This document shows, piece after piece, positions 1-4,604 of a stretch of DNA of 10,763 nt; position 1 is the stretch's first letter, and each line of letters begins with the position of its first letter. Under the pieces are notes generated by a model, which searched no databases, was not told the origin of the DNA, and was given only the letters and a program-made list of their open reading frames with translations. The DNA comes from an uncultured Ruminococcus sp. (GTDB lineage: Bacteria > Bacillota > Clostridia > Oscillospirales > Acutalibacteraceae), in the NCBI GenBank assembly GCA_902767125.1, contig CACXGJ010000157.1, positions 1 to 10,763 on the forward strand. Reading direction: 5' to 3'. Position numbers and translations under genes: made by a program.

Positions 1-77
1 AGGATCAAATCGTAATTTTCAGGCGAGGTATCTGTATCCCTGAAAAAGGACGCTATGGTATCCGCCGCAGCAGGTGC
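1..77 (-). pseudogene. spoVAD: Internal fragment of spoVAD, interrupted on its 5' side
   Basis: Read on the minus strand from 77 to 1, the frame gives APAAADTIASFF, then a short acidic stretch, then ENYDLI. This matches the conserved centre of stage V sporulation protein AD (in Bacillus subtilis roughly MAPAAADTIKQHF...DDYDLI). SpoVAD is a thiolase-fold protein that helps take up dipicolinic acid into the forespore. The gene would continue to the left, outside the window. Upstream of the Ala codon at 77-75 the frame stays open for about 27 codons, to a stop near 150, but encodes AT-rich sequence with no SpoVAD character and no start with a ribosome binding site. The 5' half has therefore been separated from this part, most simply by the insertion carrying the neighbouring recombinase. 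The family call rests on about 26 residues, but the match is distinctive. Confidence 0.72.
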
Positions 78-242
78 TGTTGTCAAGTGTTTTACTAAAA
101 AAACTTGTTTTGATTCCAAGAAAGAATTATAATCAAAAATTATGTATATTTATTTGTAACTTTTTATATTTATTCGTCATTTTAGCACGATTTTGCTTGT
201 ATAGTGTAAATCTGACAACAGGATTCAACGGACATCGTTGAA
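77..242. other. Candidate attachment-site junction of the recombinase element
   Basis: SpoVAD homology ends at 77. CTGTTGTCA lies at 77-85 and its exact reverse complement TGACAACAG at 213-221. An imperfect dyad follows the junction directly (84-93 against 98-107, 9 of 10 pairs, centre acta). A perfect 7-bp hairpin lies at 224-242 (TTCAACG, loop gacat, CGTTGAA). The sequence between is AT-rich and non-coding. Large serine recombinases act on short dyad sites next to their own gene, so this is a plausible attL. The core dinucleotide cannot be fixed without the other end. Confidence 0.4.
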
Positions 243-324
243 AAGTTCAGGTTTTAAGCCGTTTTCTGAATTTTGTTTCACGGATTATTATTGTATATTT
301 ATACAGAACATTTTGCCTTGTGTA

Positions 325-365
325 ATAAAAGCCGGGTCACTAATGCAAAGTGACTCGACTTTTAT
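325..365 (-). terminator. Intrinsic terminator after the recombinase gene
   Basis: The arms 327-341 and 349-363 pair over 15 positions with one mismatch around a 7-nt loop. Both sides are flanked by A/T runs, so on the minus strand the hairpin ends in CTTTTATTA. It lies 13 bases beyond the recombinase stop codon and could work in both directions. Confidence 0.8.
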
Positions 366-377
366 TATGTCTATCTG

Positions 378-935
378 TTATGCTGCCTCTATTTTCTCGA
401 GCTGTTCGATGATTCTTTCAAACTCGTCGGAGTAATTATTGCGGATGGTGATACGGCAGTCCTCGTGTACAAGGATGGTGTCAACCAGCGTAACGAGAAT
501 CGCGCGGGAGAGCTTATCGATATTCTTGTACCGCTTAAAATGCTCAATAAAAGCGTTTGGCTTGATCGTCTCTTCATCCGGATCGGGCTGCTCCAGCTTC
601 TTGACGCTCTTTTCGAGGGTAGCGATTTCCTTGTTCAGATTTTCTTTGATTCCAAAGTATTCGTCGCGGGTGATGTTTCCGGCTTTCCAGTCGGGATACA
701 GATCCAGCAAGTTTTTTTTGCATTCCTCGAGCTTTTTCTTTTGGGCTGCAAGCGCCTTTTCGCTGACAGACACCGGCTTTTTTCCGAGCATGGCATTCAA
801 GCGCGGCAATACCTTTTCGTACTCGACAGCGAGTTCGATCATTGTTTGCAGGTGAACGAGCACCGCTTCCTCGAGCTTGTCGATTCTAATGGTATGATTG
901 GAACATTTGCCCTGCTTGCGCTTGGTGGGGCACTT
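378..935 (-). pseudogene. C-terminal part of large serine recombinase, beyond in-frame amber codon
   Basis: This is the continuation, in the same frame, of the recombinase reading frame at 936-2030. Directly after the TAG at 936-938 the frame reads KCPTKRKQGKCSNHTI, which supplies the second Cys pair of the recombinase zinc ribbon. It then gives a long charged helix-rich segment (about residues 380-500 of the joined protein, likely coiled coil) and a C-terminal tail with VHEDCRITI, as in TnpX-like recombinases. The stop is TAA at 378-380. An internal ATG at 861-863 would give a 161-residue product, but no clear ribosome binding site is visible before it, so separate translation is doubtful. 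Joined length would be about 550 residues, normal for the family. The coiled-coil and zinc regions contact DNA and control synapsis, so their loss should impair recombination. Confidence 0.85.
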
Positions 936-2030
936 CTAATAGTGGTAAGTTTTATAGGGCAGCTTGATCGTCTTTTTGCTCATAACCGCGCCGCAGTCGG
1001 CGCACCGTACAAGTCCTGCGAACAAATCGACCTGCTGCGTGATCGGCGAGGAACGGACATGGCTGCCGAAACGCGCCTGCACCTTGTCAAAGGTATCACG
1101 GTCGATAATCGGATCGTGTGTATTATCAACTACGATCCATTCTTCCTTCGGAACTGACCTGACCTCATGTATTTTATAACTTATGGTCTTGTTCTTGCCC
1201 TGCACCATATTGCCGATATACATCTCGTTTTTGAGAATACGCCGCACAGTTCTGTCGCACCAGAGACCGTCATTTTTACCTCCGCGCGCGGCAAAATTCA
1301 TACCCTTCTGCTGTTTATACAGCGTCGGATTCGGAATCCCGACAGCGTTCAGCTCCTTGACGATACCGATGATACTGTTACCGCCGACAAACTGCTGATA
1401 TATCCAACGCACCACCTCGGCGGCTTCCTCGTCGATCATCAGCCTGTGGTAATCGTCAGGTGACTTTTGGTAGCCGTAGGTTGGGAATGCGCCGATGAAC
1501 TTACCCATTCTGCGATGGTTGTCAAGCGTTCCGCGGATTGAAACCGAGGTCATCGCCGAGTAGCTCTCGTTGATGACGTTTGTCATGCCGATGGAGATAC
1601 AGCGCGTAGCGGCATTCATTCTATCGTCTGCGGTATCAACTCCGTTGTTCAGGGCAACGAAGCGCACACCCTTGCGCGCAAAGTAGTTGTCGATCAAATC
1701 GCCGCCAACGGTGTAGTTACGTCCGAAGCGGTTGAGGTCCTTAACAATAACACAGTCGATTCGCCCGCGCTCGATATCTGCCTTGAGCCGCATCCATGCA
1801 GGACGGTCAAAGTCAGTACCCGTGAATCCGTCGTCGATATAGATATCGACCAGCACCATATCGGGATGGGATTCCAAGTACTCCATCAAAATCATCCGCT
1901 GGTTTGTGACCGACACGCTCTCGTTCTTCTTCTCCTCGTCCTCTCTCGAAAGACGAATATAAAGGGCAGTACGCCACGTCTTTTCGACGTAGCGAGGCTG
2001 CCCTAAATAGTTTGCATATTTCATATTCAT
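936..2030 (-). CDS. Large serine recombinase (TnpX-like), truncated by amber stop
   Basis: Site-specific DNA integrase/excisionase of the resolvase-invertase superfamily. The N-terminal catalytic domain shows YIRLSRED with the nucleophile Ser28, then DDGFTGTDFDRP and KDLNRFGRNY with the conserved arginines. The central 'recombinase' domain follows (about residues 165-310, PTYGYQKSPDD onward), then the first half of a zinc ribbon, LVRCADCGAVMSKKT. The frame ends at TAG (936-938) after YKTYHY. Relatives normally read on through a tyrosine-rich stretch, so a Tyr codon probably mutated to TAG; codons after it continue the protein without a shift. The start is the ATG at 2030 with GGAGG six bases upstream. 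The product keeps the catalytic Ser but lacks half the zinc ribbon and the coiled coil, so it is probably defective unless the stop is suppressed or is a sequence error. The GC-rich reading frame leaves long open frames on the opposite strand, which are artefacts. Confidence 0.93.
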   Translation of the reverse strand: MNMKYANYLGQPRYVEKTWRTALYIRLSREDEEKKNESVSVTNQRMILMEYLESHPDMVLVDIYIDDGFTGTDFDRPAWMRLKADIERGRIDCVIVKDLNRFGRNYTVGGDLIDNYFARKGVRFVALNNGVDTADDRMNAATRCISIGMTNVINESYSAMTSVSIRGTLDNHRRMGKFIGAFPTYGYQKSPDDYHRLMIDEEAAEVVRWIYQQFVGGNSIIGIVKELNAVGIPNPTLYKQQKGMNFAARGGKNDGLWCDRTVRRILKNEMYIGNMVQGKNKTISYKIHEVRSVPKEEWIVVDNTHDPIIDRDTFDKVQARFGSHVRSSPITQQVDLFAGLVRCADCGAVMSKKTIKLPYKTYHY

Positions 2031-2051
2031 AAGTAGCCTCCGTTGAGTAAA

Positions 2052-2082
2052 ATTATACTGAACGGCGGGTTTTTTACATCAA
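2052..2082 (-). promoter_or_regulatory. Possible promoter of the recombinase gene
   Basis: On the minus strand TTGATG (2082-2077) and TATAAT (2057-2052) precede the recombinase start. The spacer is 19 bases, longer than the ideal 17, so only the -10 box is convincing. Confidence 0.4.
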
Positions 2083-2145
2083 CATCAGTATACCACAATG
2101 CCGCTCGAAAATCAATATATGGTTTTAAGATTTTCGCAGGAAAAA

Positions 2146-2391
2146 TCATCCTGCCGCAAGCGCTTCCGCCATCATATCGGACAGGCGCTTCTCGCCGCAA
2201 AAATCCACCTTGACGGCGATCTCACCAACCTTAAACAAATACGGATTTTGAATGCGCTTCAGAAAATTAAGGGCGTTTCTCTCTTTGTTGTCCCCGTCCG
2301 CGATCTCAATCTCGCGCAAATCCACAAGCTTATCTTTATCGCACAAGGCGACGTCCGCCGCCCTGAATTTTTCCAAATCAAAAGATTTCAA
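2146..2391 (-). CDS. DUF6870-like small mobile-element protein
   Basis: An 81-residue soluble protein. The pattern 'LVDLREIEI', then a short charged stretch, then NALNFLKRIQNPYLFKVGEIAVKVDF and a helical tail matches a small family (DUF6870, recalled from memory) often found near recombinases and relaxases in Clostridia ICEs; relatives read 'DIRDV...IxQIxNPYCxKxGxYVVxxSFA'. Its molecular role is unknown. The start is TTG at 2391: the frame is closed by TAA upstream and holds no ATG, and AAGGA lies about 11 bases before the TTG, which is long. It lies 54 bases after the DUF3789 gene and 115 before the recombinase, on the same strand, so it may belong to one transcript. A weak 5-bp hairpin covers the stop codon. 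Confidence 0.7.
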   Translation of the reverse strand: MKSFDLEKFRAADVALCDKDKLVDLREIEIADGDNKERNALNFLKRIQNPYLFKVGEIAVKVDFCGEKRLSDMMAEALAAG

Positions 2392-2445
2392 ATCATCACC
2401 GTTCCTTTTGATAGCTCTCTTTTATTGTTGGCAGTTTTTACCTTT

Positions 2446-2565
2446 CTATTCCTTTTTATTTCTCGCTTCCGCTTCCTCGTCTGCCCTTGAAGCAGCGAAG
2501 CAGCAGCTCATTACAACTACGCCGAGAAAACCGCCGACGAATACGCCGATAATAAATCCAATCAT
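2446..2565 (-). CDS. DUF3789 family small membrane protein (39 aa)
   Basis: This short gene encodes MIGFIIGVFVGGFLGVVVMS, a single glycine-zipper-like transmembrane helix, followed by CCFAASRADEEAEARNKKE, a charged cytoplasmic tail. Layout, length and the helix-CC-AA-AD pattern match DUF3789, a family of tiny membrane proteins of unknown function common in Clostridia mobile elements. The ribosome binding site GAGGAG lies seven bases before the ATG. The ATG overlaps the stop codon of the upstream MazF gene (ATGA, 2565-2562), so translation of the two is likely coupled. The stop is TAG at 2446-2448, showing that amber is used as a normal stop codon here. Confidence 0.82.
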   Translation of the reverse strand: MIGFIIGVFVGGFLGVVVMSCCFAASRADEEAEARNKKE

Positions 2566-2930
2566 TTGTGTACTCCTCTCTGAAATGTGTTATTGTTCAG
2601 CCCCAAGCCGATCACAAGCGCCGTCCCGATTTTCAGGAGCGATTTCAGCTTGACATTGCCCAGTTTTCTGATAAGCCTGTTCTTGTCAATGGTAATAACC
2701 TGCTCCGTGAGCGCCAGCGATCTCTTCGAAAGACACGCGCCTTTGATTTTGACGTGCGTCGGAATGTGCGCCTTCATCTGTCTGGATGTGACAGGAACGA
2801 CGATCGTTGTCGGGCTGTGCTTGTTGCCGATGTTGTTCTGAACGATGACAGCCGGACGAACGCCGCCCTGCTCGCTGCCGTAGCCGTAACCGAAGTCTGT
2901 TAACCAGATCTCACCTCTGTAAACATTCAT
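2562..2930 (-). CDS. mazF: MazF/PemK-type endoribonuclease toxin
   Basis: A 122-residue protein of the PemK/MazF fold, the toxin of type II toxin-antitoxin systems that cleaves mRNA at short sequence motifs in the cytoplasm. The N-terminus reads YRGEIWLTDFGYGYGSEQGG then VRP, placing Arg25 in the active-site loop. VPVTS places Thr48 at the second catalytic position. Both numbers agree with those of Bacillus subtilis MazF. ALTEQVITIDKNRL is the usual later motif. AGGAGG lies nine bases before the ATG. No MazE- or RHH-like antitoxin is adjacent: upstream are over 700 bases without an ORF, and downstream, overlapping by four bases, is the DUF3789 membrane gene. It could be an orphan toxin, be restrained by a non-protein element, or use a partner encoded elsewhere. 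Confidence 0.93.
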   Translation of the reverse strand: MNVYRGEIWLTDFGYGYGSEQGGVRPAVIVQNNIGNKHSPTTIVVPVTSRQMKAHIPTHVKIKGACLSKRSLALTEQVITIDKNRLIRKLGNVKLKSLLKIGTALVIGLGLNNNTFQRGVHK

Positions 2931-2952
2931 AAAAATATACCTCCTATGTACT

Positions 2953-2981
2953 CAGCGCGTATCCGTTACAGACACGCGCTG
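2953..2981 (-). promoter_or_regulatory. 8-bp hairpin just upstream of the mazF ribosome binding site
   Basis: CAGCGCGT (2953-2960) and ACGCGCTG (2974-2981) are perfect complements around a 13-nt loop. The hairpin ends seven bases before the AGGAGG of mazF. It could influence translation or stability of the toxin message; there is no T-run on the minus strand, so it is not an obvious terminator in that direction. Confidence 0.5.
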
Positions 2982-3002
2982 TATTCTTTTAATCGCACCA
3001 AA

Positions 3003-3128
3003 ACTATATAGGTCTTGGCGCTAAACCGCAGCAGAGCACAATACAAACAGAAATATGATTGACGGTCCGTTAAGGACACAGTTTGCCGTTATCTGTATAT
3101 AGTCCTGCTCTGCTTACTGCGGTTTTTT
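3003..3128. repeat. Crossing long-range inverted repeats (pseudoknot-like)
   Basis: Two sets of complementary arms interleave. ACTATATA (3003-3010) pairs with TATATAGT (3096-3103). AAACCGCAG plus CAGAGC (3023-3037) pairs with GCTCTG (3107-3112) and CTGCGGTTT (3117-3125), with a 4-nt bulge. Because the arms cross, the two helices are either alternatives or a pseudoknot. Six T's follow on the plus strand (3123-3128), so the second helix resembles a terminator with a 69-nt loop. No ORF lies here. Confidence 0.5.
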
Positions 3129-3146
3129 GTTCGGTTAAGGAACTGT

Positions 3147-3267
3147 GCAGAAAGAAATTGTGAATTTCTGCGCAGGATAATTTGTTCTGCGCGAGGCAAA
3201 TTCCGCAACAATACTGACGTATTGCGAGAAATTTAACGAAGTGCAGGGCAAATTAGACAAGCAGAAA
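3147..3267. repeat. Nested imperfect palindromic element, MITE-like or structured RNA
   Basis: Nested arms run TTTCTGC (3165-3171) with GCAGAAA (3261-3267), then a 14-base arm at 3179-3192 with 3241-3254 (three mismatches, two of which would be G-U pairs in plus-strand RNA). Inside them are AAATT (3198-3202) with AATTT (3230-3234), and CAATAC (3209-3214) with GTATTG (3219-3224) closed by a TGAC loop. A further GCAGAAA at 3147-3153 can compete for TTTCTGC. The element could be a short non-autonomous palindromic repeat; copies elsewhere in the genome would decide this. Confidence 0.5.
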
Positions 3268-3319
3268 ACACAATTAATTGATAAACAGTTCCAAAGTTCT
3301 CAACTCCCCCGAACAGGAA

Positions 3320-3572
3320 CACATCGGACGGTCAGCGCAACCTGACCTCATTAGCCTCTCGGCATACCATGAGGGTCTCCCATAGCCGCTCTAATTGCCT
3401 GCGACGCTTTTAACGCTCGGACTGTGACTGAACGGAAGTATCATTGTGCCCTTTGCCTTTTCGTCGCCCTCCTTGATCGTGCCTATCAAGGTCGAAGTCC
3501 TGGAGGCTGCATAGCAGCGTCCGCTTCTGTAGCTTGTCCGTCCCGGACAGCAAAGGGAAAGTATCCGATGTG
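3320..3572 (-). ncRNA. Candidate structured non-coding RNA domain
   Basis: CACATCGGA (3320-3328) pairs perfectly with TCCGATGTG (3564-3572), enclosing about 235 bases. Nested inside, CCCTTTGC (3449-3456) pairs perfectly with GCAAAGGG (3550-3557). Local hairpins are GGTCAG/CTGACC (3330-3347), CCTCAT/ATGAGG (3346-3374, competing with the previous one), CCTTGAT/ATCAAGG (3471-3491), GCTGC/GCAGC (3506-3518) and TGTCCG/CGGACA (3535-3549). GCGACG (3401-3406) and CGTCGC (3462-3467) may also pair. No ORF of usable size spans it. A 17-codon minus-strand ORF (3444-3391, MILPFSHSPSVKSVAGN) has an SD-like AAAGGG lying inside the second long helix. Pairs just outside the long helices (3319 with 573, 3457 with 549) are wobble pairs only on the minus strand, which matches the sigma-like gene upstream on that strand. 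I do not recognise an Rfam family. Confidence 0.5.
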
Positions 3573-3575
3573 CTG

Positions 3576-3595
3576 ATATTCAGTTTTCAAGGTTC
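3576..3595 (-). promoter_or_regulatory. Conserved-looking motif between sigma-like gene and structured RNA
   Basis: The minus strand reads GAACCTTGAAAACTGAATAT. From memory, this resembles the 'CTTTGAAAACTGAATA' segment found ahead of 23S rRNA in many Firmicute rRNA operons. Here it lies about 75 bases after the sigma-like gene and directly before the structured region. No rRNA is present, so its role is unknown; it may be an RNA-processing or antitermination signal. Confidence 0.3.
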
Positions 3596-3670
3596 TGTAC
3601 CAAATGGATTGGCATTGAGGGATTTTACCCCTCTATTACCTTATTGCTGAATATTATTCGAAATAACAAC

Positions 3671-4249
3671 CTATAATTCAAAAAAATTTTTGAGTTCTTT
3701 CAAAATAGAATGTCTACGCTTGTTTACTGCCTGTTGAGAGATACCCAAAACTGAAGCAAGCTTACTTTCCGTCAGCCGATTTTTGGACAAATACAGGCAC
3801 TGTATGATTGCAAATTCCTCTTGGCTCAAGGATTGCACCGCCTTATGTAAACGCTCCAAATCCATGTTGCGTTCCACAGCATCCTCTGTACTTTCATCGC
3901 CGCTTTTGATCAACTCCTCTCCGGAGATAATGCCGTCGTCGTAAGGCAACTCTTCGATAGACAGAATTTCAAAATCCGTTTCCTCCTCGCATTTATTCTT
4001 ATAATCCTCGTGATTCTTGTAGGAACGCACCTGAGGTATCTTTTCGGAAGGAACCTCAACATAAATCTCGTCCACAATGACGTCCTCTCTGTCGTACTCA
4101 TTTGATTCCGTCTTGAAGAAATATTTGCCCTTTCCGATGTCACTTTCAAGGAAATCATAAGCTTGCTTACCTGTCAGACGCGTAAATCTCCGCTCTCCGT
4201 TAGGTGAAATGTATTTGCCGTTTTCATCTTCAATGTAAAAAACTTTCAA
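3671..4249 (-). CDS. ICE-type sigma-70-like HTH protein
   Basis: A 192-residue protein of the sigma-70 region 4-like type found near control regions of Tn916-like and other Clostridia conjugative elements. Residues 1-75 form a beta-rich N-terminal part (GKYISPNGERRF, LTGKQAYDFL, GKGKYFFKT, DEIYVEVPSEKI) typical of this group. An acidic linker follows, then LHKAVQSLSQEEFAIIQCLY and an HTH at about 159-180 (ESKLASVLGISQQAVNKRR), ending KELKNFFEL. There is no region 2, so it is probably a DNA-binding regulator or auxiliary factor rather than a complete sigma factor. The start is TTG at 4249, supported by GGAGGAG five bases upstream. Its leader (4250 to about 4431) carries a terminator and an SD-masking hairpin. 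It is divergent from the HTH regulator gene at 4605. Confidence 0.85.
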   Translation of the reverse strand: MKVFYIEDENGKYISPNGERRFTRLTGKQAYDFLESDIGKGKYFFKTESNEYDREDVIVDEIYVEVPSEKIPQVRSYKNHEDYKNKCEEETDFEILSIEELPYDDGIISGEELIKSGDESTEDAVERNMDLERLHKAVQSLSQEEFAIIQCLYLSKNRLTESKLASVLGISQQAVNKRRHSILKELKNFFEL

Positions 4250-4254
4250 AATAA

Positions 4255-4304
4255 CTCCTCCGTTTCAATTTGAATTTCACTCGATTCAAATCAAAACGGC
4301 GGAG
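4255..4304 (-). promoter_or_regulatory. Hairpin masking the ribosome binding site of the sigma-like gene
   Basis: Arms 4255-4275 and 4284-4304 pair over 21 positions around an 8-nt loop. In minus-strand RNA all but one pair: two positions (4266/4293 and 4267/4292) are G-U pairs, while on the plus strand they would be C-A mismatches. The arm next to the gene contains GGAGGAG, so the SD is buried. This points to control of translation initiation. Confidence 0.65.
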
Positions 4305-4318
4305 CGCGTATGTGTAAC

Positions 4319-4345
4319 AAAAAATGCCCTCCATCTCGGAGGGCA
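4319..4345 (-). terminator. Intrinsic terminator in the leader of the sigma-like gene (attenuator candidate)
   Basis: TGCCCTCC (4325-4332) and GGAGGGCA (4338-4345) form a perfect 8-bp GC-rich stem with a 5-nt loop, followed on the minus strand by six T's (4324-4319). It lies between the predicted promoter and the sigma-like gene with no gene upstream for it to end, so it is best read as an attenuator. Confidence 0.75.
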
Positions 4346-4354
4346 CAAAAAGGC

Positions 4355-4409
4355 GCAATAGGACAAAGACCTTTTAAAGCGTTAAGCTTAGATATGCCAC
4401 TCCTATTGC
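4355..4409 (-). promoter_or_regulatory. 9-bp stem with 37-nt loop in the same leader
   Basis: GCAATAGGA (4355-4363) pairs exactly with TCCTATTGC (4401-4409). The loop holds two small palindromes, CTTTTAAAG (4371-4379) and TAAGCTTA (4383-4390). On the minus strand this stem comes first, before the terminator, as an aptamer or antiterminator domain would. I cannot match it to a known riboswitch class. Confidence 0.45.
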
Positions 4410-4437
4410 AACTCAGAGTATTTATTAAGTTGTAAGT

Positions 4438-4446
4438 ATTATATCA
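4438..4446 (-). promoter_or_regulatory. Extended -10 promoter of the sigma-like gene
   Basis: The minus strand reads TGATATAAT, a perfect extended -10 element; no good -35 box is seen. Transcription would start near 4431, giving a leader of about 180 nt. Confidence 0.55.
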
Positions 4447-4553
4447 TAGTTTATATGCTATTTATATACTCTTAATATATAACATTTCTCGTTTTCCTAG
4501 ATATATAATTATCAGTTTTCGCACTTTAATAGTATATTTTTATTATATTTATA

Positions 4554-4582
4554 TTGACACCTGCTCAAATATCCCTTATAAT
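4554..4582 (+). promoter_or_regulatory. Consensus SigA promoter of the HTH regulator
   Basis: TTGACA (4554-4559), a 17-base spacer, and TATAAT (4577-4582) match the consensus exactly. The predicted start near 4589 gives a very short leader, with AAGGAGGG at 4590-4597. It excludes the TTG at 4554, inside the -35 box, as a start codon. Confidence 0.9.
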
Positions 4583-4604
4583 TTACTTGAAGGAGGGATT
4601 TTCA

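Noticed and set aside
238..435. 65-codon plus-strand ORF
   Set aside because: Crosses the recombinase terminator and the antisense of its 3' end; TTG-type start and no SD.
465..1157. 230-codon plus-strand ORF (and 439-855, 964-1463)
   Set aside because: Lies antisense to the recombinase, has no ribosome binding site and no protein-like motif; it arises from the GC-rich codon pattern of the real gene.
2931..3300. Antitoxin gene upstream of mazF
   Set aside because: No ORF with start and ribosome binding site was found on the minus strand; only hairpins.
3300..3600. tRNA, rRNA, RNase P, tmRNA or group II intron
   Set aside because: No cloverleaf, no conserved core strings of these RNAs and no intron domain V motif were found, despite strong structure.
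4554..4604. Upstream TTG start extending the HTH regulator by 17 codons
   Set aside because: The TTG is part of the -35 box of a perfect promoter; the ATG at 4605 has a strong SD.
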